Shown here one piece after another: positions 42,001-50,128 of a stretch of DNA of 64,000 nt (position 1 is its first letter; each line of letters starts with the position of its first letter). Position numbers and translations under genes: made by a program. The DNA is from a virus. The notes under the pieces are model-generated. The model worked only from the letters and a program-made list of their open reading frames with translations, did no database searches and had not been told where the DNA came from. Location: IMG/VR virus record IMGVR_UViG_3300037245_001419, positions 124,001-188,000 of that record, one strand, 5' to 3'.

Positions 42001-42386
42001 TATTTAGCCTTCCTTAATTCGTCACACTTTTCCCAACAAACACTTTCAGTCACATCTTTAATAACTTCAAATGCTTCATTCAATTTATCTAATGCGTCAT
42101 AGTATTTTTCATTAAACTTATCCATAGGGGCGTTTACTTTAGTTGATAGAATCGCTTCTGCTCTTCTGTCAGCAGTGGTATCCATTTGATTCCATAATTC
42201 GTCGAAAAAGAATTTAGGATTAACATCAATACCATCAATCTGCATGGTAATATCATATGACTTGTTGGATTTATTTTTGTCTAACCATTCACCGTTAAGT
42301 TCTTTAAGCATACCAACAGCTTGTAAAAAGAAGTGACCCATAAGCTCTTTATTGTTGTGCAATAGTTCTTCTCTATCAAATTTCAT
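42000..42386 (-). CDS. unknown protein
   Basis: 128 residues, helical and charged (HNNKELMGHFFLQAVGMLKEL). Overlaps the CCA enzyme stop by one base. Not recognised. Confidence 0.82.
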   Translation of the reverse strand: MKFDREELLHNNKELMGHFFLQAVGMLKELNGEWLDKNKSNKSYDITMQIDGIDVNPKFFFDELWNQMDTTADRRAEAILSTKVNAPMDKFNEKYYDALDKLNEAFEVIKDVTESVCWEKCDELRKAK

Positions 42387-43753
42387 TACGCCTCCAAACT
42401 AAAGTTTTTTATGTAGTCTCTGATTGCATCCATGTTGTCAAGGTCAACCATGTTGTCGTATATCCATTGCTTAGTACCTTTAATGATAACCCCAAGCTCT
42501 TTACAGGGTTTATCAATACCAGTAATTTCCATTACAAGCTTACCAGATACAAGTTTATCAACAGGCATATTGTTACGGTTAACAGGGTCGTTATACTTCT
42601 TAATAACAAAGTTAACATACTCCATCTTATTATCCCATGCCGATTGAGGAGATAGCTGTTCACCCCTGCACATTTCATCACAAAACGCAACCTTTACTAG
42701 TGCATCCCAGTTCACATTGTCAGTGAGAGTAATCAGCTTTGATACTCTCATTCCCTTCAGTCTATGGAATTTCATATGATTAACACAAGGGTAAACTAAA
42801 GTAGCCCTAGTCTTATTATCGATTTTAAGGCGGTCACAGATGGCGTTAACAATAGCCTCCCCTGCACCCTCATGGCAGTGATAAGTGTTCTTACCGTCCT
42901 TTACAACGTGCGTAAGAGCCTTTCCTACATCGTGTAATAGTATAGCCATGTTGATAACAGGATTTTCTTCTTTATTAACAGCTAAAGCACTCATAGTATG
43001 CAACCATGCGTTTGCACCTTCTGGATGTGAACTTAAATCATGGGGAAATTGATCTAATATGTCAACTTCTGGTAAGATATACTTCAGTAGGTTAGAAGTT
43101 TTCAATAACTCTAATGCATATGCAAAGCGTTCGCCAGTCTGTTCAGCCATTTTAAACAGCTCTTTTGCGATACGTTCTTGAGCTACTTTAGTTATGTTGT
43201 GGGCGAGTTCTTGAATGGCTTCCATTGTATCATTTTCGATTACAAAATCCATTCTACTTGCAAATCGAATAGCTCTTAACATTCTTAAATAGTCTTCAGC
43301 AAACCGCTCTTTAGGGTCTCCAACAGTTCTAATAATTTGATTTTTAATATCACATTTACCATTATGATAATCAATTACACCATAGTCTTTTCTTAAACCC
43401 ATAGAATTAATAGTAAAATCTCTTCTTTTAGTATCCTCTTCAAAGGTTACACCCAGTACTACATTGTCCGGTCTTCTACCATCAGAATATTCACCATCAG
43501 TTCTGAATTGAGCAACCTCAAAGTGATCGTCTTTATATTCTACAACAACAATACCAAAGACTTTGTTCTTACCAATATCATGAGTGGGGAATAACGATTC
43601 TATCTTATCCATGGGAACATTGGTTGCAATATCAATATCAGATGCAATTCTATTCATCAATGAATCTCTAACAGCACCACCAACAATATAAGCTTCCCCA
43701 TACTCTGATAGAAGTTTTATTATTTCCATTCCTTTAGATAATGCATTACTCAT
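42386..43753 (-). CDS. cca: CCA-adding enzyme / tRNA nucleotidyltransferase with HD domain
   Basis: 455 residues, full length for the bacterial class II family. AYIVGGAVRDSLMNRIASDI has the G-G-x-V-R-D loop, then DIA catalytic acids (residues 21-45); RRDFTINSMG, RFAEDYLRMLRAIRFASRM and QERIAKELFKM follow in order; ILLHDVGKALTHV near residue 272 is the HD phosphohydrolase site, usual in gammaproteobacterial Cca. It adds or repairs the 3'-CCA of tRNA. Rare in phages; the aberrant tRNA at 46373-46494 lacks an encoded CCA. Confidence 0.93.
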   Translation of the reverse strand: MSNALSKGMEIIKLLSEYGEAYIVGGAVRDSLMNRIASDIDIATNVPMDKIESLFPTHDIGKNKVFGIVVVEYKDDHFEVAQFRTDGEYSDGRRPDNVVLGVTFEEDTKRRDFTINSMGLRKDYGVIDYHNGKCDIKNQIIRTVGDPKERFAEDYLRMLRAIRFASRMDFVIENDTMEAIQELAHNITKVAQERIAKELFKMAEQTGERFAYALELLKTSNLLKYILPEVDILDQFPHDLSSHPEGANAWLHTMSALAVNKEENPVINMAILLHDVGKALTHVVKDGKNTYHCHEGAGEAIVNAICDRLKIDNKTRATLVYPCVNHMKFHRLKGMRVSKLITLTDNVNWDALVKVAFCDEMCRGEQLSPQSAWDNKMEYVNFVIKKYNDPVNRNNMPVDKLVSGKLVMEITGIDKPCKELGVIIKGTKQWIYDNMVDLDNMDAIRDYIKNFSLEA

Positions 43754-43784
43754 ACTACCTCACAATTAACAGTTAATATCTTCA

Positions 43785-44030
43785 TTAATGCTCTATTCCA
43801 TAACGGAAGGTTTTTCGTTGTATTAAAATATAACCCAAAAACAGATTTTTACATTCATAACCAGCATATCTATAACTTCCACCTTCCCATTTGGATTTAG
43901 CTTCTTTTATACATGATTCGTAAGATAAGGAATTACTTTTTTTTCCTTTATTAACGAAATTAGAATTACTTTTTACGGCACAGCCAACTAAAGTAACCGA
44001 TATGAGTAAACATAATATTATATATTTCAT
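43785..44030 (-). CDS. small lipoprotein
   Basis: 81 residues. KYIILCLLISVTLVGC is a lipoprotein signal with lipobox L-V-G-C. The mature part is about 65 residues with three cysteines. The TLVGC codons include a decamer copy. Confidence 0.8.
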   Translation of the reverse strand: MKYIILCLLISVTLVGCAVKSNSNFVNKGKKSNSLSYESCIKEAKSKWEGGSYRYAGYECKNLFLGYILIQRKTFRYGIEH

Positions 44031-44059
44031 TTTATTCCTTCTATATGATTACATTATTA

Positions 44060-44088
44060 AAGTTAGTTAATTAAATAAGTTATGTCAA
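44060..44088 (-). promoter_or_regulatory. early promoter
   Basis: TTGACA, 17 bp, TAACTT; a decamer is directly upstream at 44094-44103; drives 43785-44030. Confidence 0.82.
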
Positions 44089-44117
44089 TATAAAACTGAA
44101 GTATTTGGCGAATTGAT

Positions 44118-44753
44118 CTAATAAGATTTTTTTATTTTTTTCAACTTATAGCGTCCTTCGATATTTTTTGGAAAATTTGCGAAGTAATTTAATAAAACTT
44201 TTTGACTGGAATTATTCCATATTTTCTTATCTATGCCTATTTTACCTTCCCAAGCCTTATATGAATTAGAAACTCTATTTACTGGATACATATCTAACCA
44301 AACATGTTTTGTATTGATAATACGTTCGTATGGAACATAAGAAGTTGTTTTTGTAGTTGTCTTATAATTTTTATTTTTATAGATTGATACATCAACTTCA
44401 CCTAATTTTGTCTGGTTGGGAGTATTCAATTTACCCTTAGTTGTACTGTAGTTAGTTACGGGTCTAACTCCTGTTTGTTTTGTAGTTGATTCGCTTGTAC
44501 TAACAAACATAAGATAATCAGCCTTTAAGGTTTTAGTATATACTTGAAACCCTAAACCATTCATTGCTTCGTATACATCATAAACCAAATTTCTGTCTTC
44601 AATACTACTATTATCCAAAGTAACAATTAGGATTTTAGAATCTTGGTTAATAGATATAGATTTGTCCGATCGGCCTAAAAAATATGCAGATTTTGTTTTA
44701 TGGTGAGTACAGTTCATTAATAACAATGTGAGTAGTAATAATAGAATTTTCAT
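44118..44753 (-). CDS. lipoprotein
   Basis: 211 residues. MKILLLLLTLLLMNC is a short lipoprotein signal (lipobox L-M-N-C). The mature domain has ILIVTLDNSS, YDVYEAMNGLGFQVYTK and Lys/Thr-rich beta strands, reminiscent of small outer-membrane lipoproteins that act in complex assembly. Third gene of a secreted-protein operon. Confidence 0.82.
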   Translation of the reverse strand: MKILLLLLTLLLMNCTHHKTKSAYFLGRSDKSISINQDSKILIVTLDNSSIEDRNLVYDVYEAMNGLGFQVYTKTLKADYLMFVSTSESTTKQTGVRPVTNYSTTKGKLNTPNQTKLGEVDVSIYKNKNYKTTTKTTSYVPYERIINTKHVWLDMYPVNRVSNSYKAWEGKIGIDKKIWNNSSQKVLLNYFANFPKNIEGRYKLKKIKKSY

Positions 44754-44756
44754 AAT

Positions 44757-45542
44757 TTAGTTCTCCTTGTTAAAAGAAATATGTTGGCACGGATATACTT
44801 TAGTTTCATCGGATGAGCTATAGTAGTATAAACTCCCTATGACAACAATGCTATCGAATTGTGATATTGCAGATATACTAGCATACAGATGATGATCACT
44901 AAGGTCGTAAGTACTATAATCTCTTGTTCTATCGAACTCCATTAGTTCACCGTCTAGATAGCGGATATAGTCGTCGTATATTGTTAACGGGTGCTTAAGG
45001 AGTAAATAAGATTCATCACCAATAAAAGCTTCAACTAAAGTATCTGGTAAAAACATCAGTTCCTTATTTTCTAGTTCACCTTTTACAGAGTGAAAATAAT
45101 ATTTCAAAACAGAATCACCAATAAGCATAGCAACATCATATTCTGTTGTAGAATCGTATTCGTCGCTGTACACTGTAAGGCTAAAGAATGTTGTATCACC
45201 AAACGTTGTATCAAATACCATATTCCCTAGACTAAGTGTTGTATCAATAGTGAATCCTTCAGATTTGTGATGTATGCTAGTGTAATTTGCATAGTCTGTT
45301 GAGTCATCTGCATTCCAATATCTAGGGTTATTATCTAGACCAAATTCGACAGGATAAAAGCCGATAGAATCGGATATTACCAGTTCCCAATTATGTTTTA
45401 CTGTACCGTCTACAATTTCTGATTCTGAACAGTAGCCATGTATAATAGGGTCTTGTTTAGGCTTAGATGAATATGTTATTTTGTCGGAGCACCCAACTAA
45501 AGTAATCGACAACACTAGTAGTGTCATAATACATAATTTCAT
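44757..45542 (-). CDS. lipoprotein
   Basis: 261 residues. CIMTLLVLSITLVGCSDK has lipobox L-V-G-C. The mature part is beta-rich and acidic. Again the TLVGC codons hold a decamer. Probably periplasmic or outer membrane; family unknown. Confidence 0.85.
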   Translation of the reverse strand: MKLCIMTLLVLSITLVGCSDKITYSSKPKQDPIIHGYCSESEIVDGTVKHNWELVISDSIGFYPVEFGLDNNPRYWNADDSTDYANYTSIHHKSEGFTIDTTLSLGNMVFDTTFGDTTFFSLTVYSDEYDSTTEYDVAMLIGDSVLKYYFHSVKGELENKELMFLPDTLVEAFIGDESYLLLKHPLTIYDDYIRYLDGELMEFDRTRDYSTYDLSDHHLYASISAISQFDSIVVIGSLYYYSSSDETKVYPCQHISFNKEN

Positions 45543-45543
45543 A

Positions 45544-45849
45544 TTACCAAGAACTTTTTGCTAATATACGAGAAGAACTTTGATTGACAATTGATACTAC
45601 AATTGAAGAACCTACTCGTTTCACATAAACATCCTTAATCAAATTTGCCATATCTTCAAGTTCTTCTTTAGATGAATCGTATTGAGAACTTGATAGCTGA
45701 ACCCACAGAGAATTATTTCCAGCATAATAACACTCTATAACTGGCGAGTTTGATATTATATAATCTCCAAATTCTTTCTGTGTTGATGAAGGTGTGTATG
45801 CATACGTCATAGAGACTAAACATATGGTAATAAATATTATTTTTAACAT
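45544..45849 (-). CDS. secreted periplasmic protein
   Basis: 101 residues. MLKIIFITICLVSMTYAYTP is a signal peptide with an A-Y-A-type cleavage site. The mature domain is a small beta/alpha fold (EELEDMANLIKDVYVKRVG). First gene of the secreted-protein operon. Confidence 0.82.
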   Translation of the reverse strand: MLKIIFITICLVSMTYAYTPSSTQKEFGDYIISNSPVIECYYAGNNSLWVQLSSSQYDSSKEELEDMANLIKDVYVKRVGSSIVVSIVNQSSSRILAKSSW

Positions 45850-45903
45850 GGTATATCCTTTTTGTTACTAAATTTAATTAATTATACATAAATTGTCTAT
45901 AAA

Positions 45904-45933
45904 AACTGAAGTACCCTCTCAAATACTTCAGTT
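45904..45933 (-). terminator. terminator built from an inverted decamer pair
   Basis: AACTGAAGTA / TACTTCAGTT with a 10-base loop and a T-run on the minus strand; follows 45948-46253. Confidence 0.85.
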
Positions 45934-45947
45934 TTGCTGTCTGCAAT

Positions 45948-46253
45948 TTACTTTTCAACACCAAAAACTAAATCACCACCATCGAATAATCTAGGTAGGT
46001 TGTGGGTTTCATCGATCAGAAAATTTGAATCGTCTCTAATGTCAATAGCATAAACTTCTTGTTTATCCCATCGATCTCTTACAAACACATTAGATACAAT
46101 ATGAAAAGATTCGTCAGATTCAACAGTTATACAAACTGCATTAGAATCTGAAGAACATTGTTCACAACTTTGTTGACTGTGAGGCTTAGCACCTCCACAA
46201 TTTCTAGCTTCACTGCAATTTCTTCTCATAGCACAAATAACTTCATCACTCAT
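45948..46253 (-). CDS. cysteine-rich small protein
   Basis: 101 residues. MSDEVICAMRRNCSEARNCG then QSCEQCSSDSNAVC: six cysteines in the first 43 residues, then a beta-type domain with VFVRDRWDKQEVYAIDI. Not recognised. Confidence 0.82.
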   Translation of the reverse strand: MSDEVICAMRRNCSEARNCGGAKPHSQQSCEQCSSDSNAVCITVESDESFHIVSNVFVRDRWDKQEVYAIDIRDDSNFLIDETHNLPRLFDGGDLVFGVEK

Positions 46254-46278
46254 AGATTCTCCGTTTGATTATATAACT

Positions 46279-46307
46279 AATATAGCTAAATAGATAAGTT
46301 ACGTCAA
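46279..46307 (-). promoter_or_regulatory. early promoter
   Basis: TTGACG, 17 bp, TATATT; drives 45948-46253. Confidence 0.78.
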
Positions 46308-46340
46308 CAGTTTTTGTGTAAGTTCTGTTATTTGTTACTT

Positions 46341-46367
46341 AAAAAAATACCCCCTCCGTCGAGGGGG
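46341..46367 (-). terminator. terminator after the tRNA-like gene
   Basis: CCCCCTC / GAGGGGG, four-base loop, then a run of T on the minus strand. Confidence 0.9.
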
Positions 46368-46372
46368 ATTAT

Positions 46373-46494
46373 TCAATTAGATGGGATTCAAACCCATACA
46401 TTCCCACACTATAGACCTTTGCCAAAGATAACCCTTTGTAGTCAATAATGTGTTGGCTCTAAACCAGATACGCTATCAGTTGCGCCACTAATTA
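46373..46494 (-). tRNA. aberrant tRNA-like gene (possible tRNA-Leu TAG with insert)
   Basis: 122 bases fold as a tRNA at both ends. Acceptor TAATTAG / CTAATTG (first pair T-G), D stem GCGC / GCGT, T stem ATGGG / CCCAT with loop TTTGAAT, discriminator A, no encoded CCA. Conserved tertiary contacts co-vary: position 15-48 is A-T and 19-56 is A-T instead of G-C. A loop TTTAGAG after TGG would give anticodon TAG, but only three base pairs (TGG/CCA) support the anticodon stem, and about 50 extra bases, themselves able to form CAAAG/CTTTG and ACAC/GTGT stems, stand where the variable arm should be. It may be an intron-bearing, giant-variable-arm, or decaying tRNA. Confidence 0.5.
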
Positions 46495-47124
46495 AATATC
46501 AAAACCATAATCCCATTTAGCTTTCTGCTCTGCTATCCATTCAGATAAAGAAAAGTCAAGTTCTTTATCCTCATCTTTATTTACTGGTCTCTCAAACGCC
46601 TTCAGCTTTACCATAAGCTTTCTAAGGTCTTCAGATACACCACCAAACCAATCTTTTGCTTGATTTATATCACCATCTTTAAATGACTTCTCAACACCTT
46701 CCATACACTTACGCAAATAAGAAAAAGAATGTATGAACTCTTGCATCACTTCACCCTTATGGGTTTTCGGGTGTGCAGACTCAACCACTTGACCATATTG
46801 TGCACCATAAGTAAGAATGCTACCAACTAAAGTTTCAATAGGCTTTCTACCTTGATCTACATCACTGAAAGCAACGTGATCTTTTTGTAAATTAACAGGT
46901 AGTGGGTAAGAATAAGATAGACCACCGTTGTGACCTTTAAACTCATCCATAAGACCTTTTTCATCAACCTTGTCACATTCAAATTCGTCATGATTTTTAA
47001 CCGCTTCAGCATACCCTTTAGGCTCTACAGAGATATCCCAGTACTTCTTTAGATACTCTAGTATTGCTTCAGCATGGAATTCAAAATTCTTTACTTTAGT
47101 TTCTTTTGATATGTCATAAGCCAT
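46492..47124 (-). CDS. unknown protein
   Basis: 210 residues, soluble, helical. The sequence includes VGSILTYGAQYGQVVESAH and LSEWIAEQKAKWDYGFDI. Its stop overlaps the first bases of the tRNA-like gene. Not recognised. Confidence 0.85.
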   Translation of the reverse strand: MAYDISKETKVKNFEFHAEAILEYLKKYWDISVEPKGYAEAVKNHDEFECDKVDEKGLMDEFKGHNGGLSYSYPLPVNLQKDHVAFSDVDQGRKPIETLVGSILTYGAQYGQVVESAHPKTHKGEVMQEFIHSFSYLRKCMEGVEKSFKDGDINQAKDWFGGVSEDLRKLMVKLKAFERPVNKDEDKELDFSLSEWIAEQKAKWDYGFDI

Positions 47125-47327
47125 TATAAATCCTCATTTAATTCAAGGTACTCAACTTCTCTGTAGTTCCAATACCATGTACGTTCAGCAGATAGTTGTC
47201 TGCTTAACCATAAAGTCAAGTCTCTTTCAGATTCTTCCAATAATTCGGGATCGTCACTCATTCCGGCACGACCTATAGCACTAAGCACGTTAAAGCGTAC
47301 TTTTTTAGTGATACGTCTTTTAGCCAT
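47124..47327 (-). CDS. unknown small basic protein
   Basis: 67 residues; MAKRRITKKVRFNVLSAIG, helical. Overlaps both neighbours by one base (ATG within TAATG-type junctions). Confidence 0.8.
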   Translation of the reverse strand: MAKRRITKKVRFNVLSAIGRAGMSDDPELLEESERDLTLWLSRQLSAERTWYWNYREVEYLELNEDL

Positions 47328-47632
47328 TAGAAAAAGTCCTTTATGTCACCTTCAGTGAAAATACTATCAATAGGGTAAGGCAAATCGTCTTTACTATTAA
47401 CCCCCCAACTATCACAAAACAACAAACAGTCAGTACCATACTCTTTTTTAATCTGTTCTTTAACTGAAGTAATGTTTTCTTTAGCCCATTTCTTACAGAT
47501 TTCAATATCGGTATCCATAAAAACACTCATTGTACCATACTGTTCACCAGTGTCAACAGCCACTTCAAACCATACACACAAATAACCTTGTTTTTCTATT
47601 TGAGTGTGAATAAAATTGTTTTGAGCTATCAT
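47327..47632 (-). CDS. paralogue of the repeat protein at 47698
   Basis: 101 residues. WFEVAVDTG, then FMDTDIEICKKWAKENI and CLLFCDSWGV align with the N-terminal domain of the neighbouring protein (DDLDVCKKWADDNK, YLFCDEWTM). It lacks the repeats. Confidence 0.85.
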   Translation of the reverse strand: MIAQNNFIHTQIEKQGYLCVWFEVAVDTGEQYGTMSVFMDTDIEICKKWAKENITSVKEQIKKEYGTDCLLFCDSWGVNSKDDLPYPIDSIFTEGDIKDFF

Positions 47633-47661
47633 ATTATTCTCCGAGTGCTTATCTATTATTA

Positions 47662-47690
47662 AAGATAGTTAATTAACTAACCTTTGTCAA
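47662..47690 (-). promoter_or_regulatory. early promoter, consensus copy
   Basis: TTGACA, 17 bp, TATCTT; drives 47327, 47124, 46492 and probably the tRNA-like gene. Confidence 0.88.
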
Positions 47691-47697
47691 GTGTTTT

Positions 47698-48375
47698 TTA
47701 TTTTACAAATATGTTTTCATTGTGGGCTTTATAATAAGCTTTATAATAAGCTTTAATCTTATCCTTATTGGCCTCTCGATAAGCTTTAATCTTATCCTTA
47801 TTGGCCTCTCGATAAGCTTTATTATAAGCTTTAATCTTATCCTTATTGGCCTCTCGATAAGCTTTAATCTTATCCTTATTGTTCTCTCGACAATCTTTAT
47901 GATAAGCTTTAATCTTATCCTTATTGGCCTTTTGATAATCTTTCTGGAAAGCTTTAATCTTATCCTTATTGGCTTCTCGATAATCTTTCTGGGAAGCTTT
48001 AATCTTATCCTTATTGGCTTCTCGATAATCTTTCTGGGAAGCTTTAATCTTATCCTTATTTTTGGCATAATAATCTTTATTATATGCTTTATTATAATCT
48101 TTAATCTTATCTATTAATTTTGGATTGTAATTAAAAATTGCTTCTCCATGCGTCTGTACACTTGACTCTGTCTTCATAGTCCACTCATCACAAAATAAAT
48201 ATCCCTCTTCTTTGTAAGACTCTTTATTGTCATCAGCCCATTTTTTACAAACATCAAGGTCATCGTCACTAAAAATAGTTTCTGTACCACCACCATTTTC
48301 ATCATCATCGTCATACCATGAAATAGCTACTTCATACCATGAATAAGGATATACTACTTTTTCTTCATCTGCCAT
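47698..48375 (-). CDS. protein with lysine-rich tandem repeats
   Basis: 225 residues. Residues 1-85 form the domain shared with 47327-47632. Residues 90-220 are repeats of YREANKDKIKA with an optional KDYREANKDKIKASQ form, eight copies at the DNA level. The tail is strongly helical and basic and could bind nucleic acid; similar repeats occur in phage HNH-type proteins. Confidence 0.85.
   Translation of the reverse strand: MADEEKVVYPYSWYEVAISWYDDDDENGGGTETIFSDDDLDVCKKWADDNKESYKEEGYLFCDEWTMKTESSVQTHGEAIFNYNPKLIDKIKDYNKAYNKDYYAKNKDKIKASQKDYREANKDKIKASQKDYREANKDKIKAFQKDYQKANKDKIKAYHKDCRENNKDKIKAYREANKDKIKAYNKAYREANKDKIKAYREANKDKIKAYYKAYYKAHNENIFVK
47751..48061. repeat. tandem repeat array inside 47698-48375
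   Basis: AATCTTATCCTTATT recurs at 47755, 47788, 47833, 47866, 47911, 47956, 48001 and 48046, i.e. spacings 33, 45, 33, 45, 45, 45, 45, all multiples of three. Confidence 0.9.
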
Positions 48376-48542
48376 TACATTCCATCCGAATCAAAATTAA
48401 TGTCAACCTGTCCATCAATGTCGTCGTCAACCATAGAGAATTCCACACGACCACCTGTAGTTTGATCGTATGCATAGATAGGGACTGTTTTGTCTTCCAC
48501 TTGTTGTAGTTCGTCAATCATATCTTGTACAGTTTTAATCAT
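48375..48542 (-). CDS. small acidic protein
   Basis: 55 residues: KTVQDMIDELQQVEDKTVPI then DDDIDGQVDINFDSDG. Stop overlaps the next start (TAATG). GGAGAACATT precedes the ATG. Common type of small phage protein; role unknown. Confidence 0.72.
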   Translation of the reverse strand: MIKTVQDMIDELQQVEDKTVPIYAYDQTTGGRVEFSMVDDDIDGQVDINFDSDGM

Positions 48543-48571
48543 AATGTTCTCCGTGTTCTTACCTATTATTA

Positions 48572-48600
48572 AAGATAGTTAATTAACTAAAGTCTGTCTA
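48572..48600 (-). promoter_or_regulatory. early promoter with decamer-like spacer
   Basis: TAGACA, 17 bp, TATCTT; drives 48375-48542 and the repeat protein. Confidence 0.8.
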
Positions 48601-48774
48601 TAAAAAAATCATCATTAAGAATAAAATTAAGATAGACACATAATAAACTAGGCTCAATTTAGTATTGTATCGTATTCGCTTATAAGTACCGACTATAACT
48701 ATTATACAACACATTATTTGCAACAGTAAGTCGATACTTTTAATAATTTTTAATACATAATCTAAATATTCCAT
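48598..48774 (-). CDS. small two-helix membrane protein
   Basis: 58 residues with hydrophobic stretches at about 17-30 (LLLQIMCCIIVIVG) and 42-57 (YYVSILILFLMMIFL). AAGGAT precedes the ATG. The stop lies in the -35 box of the next promoter. Confidence 0.6.
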   Translation of the reverse strand: MEYLDYVLKIIKSIDLLLQIMCCIIVIVGTYKRIRYNTKLSLVYYVSILILFLMMIFL

Positions 48775-48786
48775 AAATAATCCTTA

Positions 48787-49026
48787 TTAATATATTTCGA
48801 TTACAGAGCCTAATGTAACACATTCAGCAATTTCTAGTTTGTCTCTAGCCAATAGTTCTTTTGCATTGATTGAACTGCATACTTCTGTTCTTAATCCTTT
48901 AACATTAGCAGTCCAAGAATATGCACCTGATCCAAGCATATGTATTCCTGCATAAGTTCTGCTAAAATTAACAAGCTCCCAACCAGTGTCTTTTTTGATT
49001 TTTTCTGCCAGCTTTTTAAAACTCAT
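48787..49026 (-). CDS. unknown small protein
   Basis: 79 residues: FKKLAEKIKKDTGWELVNFS, LGSGAYSWTANVKG; a small alpha/beta domain. Not recognised. Confidence 0.8.
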   Translation of the reverse strand: MSFKKLAEKIKKDTGWELVNFSRTYAGIHMLGSGAYSWTANVKGLRTEVCSSINAKELLARDKLEIAECVTLGSVIEIY

Positions 49027-49048
49027 ACAGGCTCCTTATCTATTATAT

Positions 49049-49077
49049 AATATAGTTAATTAACTAAACATTGTCAA
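49049..49077 (-). promoter_or_regulatory. early promoter, consensus copy
   Basis: TTGACA, 17 bp, TATATT; drives 48787 and 48598. Confidence 0.88.
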
Positions 49078-49081
49078 CAAA

Positions 49082-49528
49082 TTATTTATATACATTATGC
49101 CAGTTATCTCTATCACCTCTATTATCATCTAACATCCTGTCTATAATAATTTTGTGACCTATACTAGTAATATTTGCAATGATATATCCCATATTATAAT
49201 CATTAAACATGCCTTCATTAATAAGCAGGTCATAGTTTACACACATCCAATACATACTTTCAACCGTGATTGTGAATGAATCACTATAGTTCTTACAATT
49301 GTGTGTAATATTGACATATTCACGCCAGAAATTTTGGATAAATACGTTATTATCAAGGTACACTATGTTAAATATAGTAATTAAATCATAACCTTCAGCA
49401 GTCCCATTAATTATATCCTTAAAATCAATATAATCAAGTTTTTCACCCCAGTTAAAGGTGTCACAGCTTCTTATATAAGCTATAGTAACAGCTAAACTAC
49501 AGCTTAATTTTTCATCCATAAGGTTCAT
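49082..49528 (-). CDS. unknown protein
   Basis: 148 residues; soluble helical protein with IDFKDIINGTAEGYDLITI. ATG at 49528 or 49519. Not recognised. Confidence 0.82.
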   Translation of the reverse strand: MNLMDEKLSCSLAVTIAYIRSCDTFNWGEKLDYIDFKDIINGTAEGYDLITIFNIVYLDNNVFIQNFWREYVNITHNCKNYSDSFTITVESMYWMCVNYDLLINEGMFNDYNMGYIIANITSIGHKIIIDRMLDDNRGDRDNWHNVYK

Positions 49529-49556
49529 GGTTAACTCCTTATTGTATCTATTATTA

Positions 49557-49585
49557 AAGATAGCTTATTAACTAAAGTATGTCAA
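49557..49585 (-). promoter_or_regulatory. early promoter with decamer in the spacer
   Basis: TTGACA, 17 bp beginning TACTTTAGTT, TATCTT; drives 49082-49528. Confidence 0.88.
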
Positions 49586-49592
49586 CGAAAAA

Positions 49593-49641
49593 AACTGAAG
49601 TATAAAAGAAAAATGGGTAAGATTCCTAATATACTTCAGTC
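49593..49641 (-). terminator. terminator built from an inverted decamer pair
   Basis: AACTGAAGTATA / TATACTTCAGT around a 27-base loop; follows 49655-50098. Confidence 0.75.
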
Positions 49642-49654
49642 TGCATTGGAGTGT

Positions 49655-50098
49655 CTATTTAAACATATCTATGTAATCGACACTAGATATACCTACATAC
49701 CGTGCATAGTTGTAGCCCTCTGTATTGATATACAGAGTCAACTTATCTTTAGATTCAAGCTTAACCACTTCAGCATAACAAAACTTTCTAAACTCATTAG
49801 AAAGTTTTTCATTTGAAAACCAAAATTTACCTTCAGCATCTTGTTTACAAATCTCTTTGTAAATGTCAGGGTCAATGTCAGTACCTTCTACATCTTGCCC
49901 TCCAATATTATCCCATATTGGATTGTCAGATAACAAACTATTTGTAATCAAATTGTAATCAGTGCTGTCAACAGTTAAAGTTTTCATAACTCTAGCTTTG
50001 GCGCTTGAATAACCTTCTTTCAAAGCTTTATTATTATCTCTAAGACTGTCATTCTTATTTAGACTAGGAAATCTTACATTTACAAGTTCAATAGACAT
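49655..50098 (-). CDS. unknown protein
   Basis: 147 residues; acidic alpha/beta. Contains KLSNEFRKFCYAEVVKL. Not recognised. Confidence 0.82.
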   Translation of the reverse strand: MSIELVNVRFPSLNKNDSLRDNNKALKEGYSSAKARVMKTLTVDSTDYNLITNSLLSDNPIWDNIGGQDVEGTDIDPDIYKEICKQDAEGKFWFSNEKLSNEFRKFCYAEVVKLESKDKLTLYINTEGYNYARYVGISSVDYIDMFK

Positions 50099-50128
50099 TT
50101 TAATTACTCCACTTGTTATCTATTATTA

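Noticed and set aside
45850-45900. Promoter for the secreted-protein operon at TAGACA (about 45891-45896)
   Set aside because: The -35-like box has no good -10 at 16-18 bp (AAATTT only), so I did not list it, although some promoter is expected here.
46373-46494. Annotation as an ordinary tRNA-Leu
   Set aside because: The anticodon stem has only three pairs and the molecule is about 35 bases too long even for a type II tRNA.
47755-48061. Regularly spaced repeats considered as a CRISPR array
   Set aside because: Units are 33/45 bp without unique spacers, are in frame with a coding sequence and encode one peptide repeat.
47722-48117. Rightward hydrophobic ORF of 131 residues over the repeat array
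   Set aside because: It is the antisense of the lysine-rich repeats; repeats multiply any stop-free frame. No ribosome site or promoter.
49083-49090. TATAAATA on the minus strand
   Set aside because: It arises from the Tyr-Lys-stop end of 49082-49528 in an early region with its own promoters; no late gene follows.
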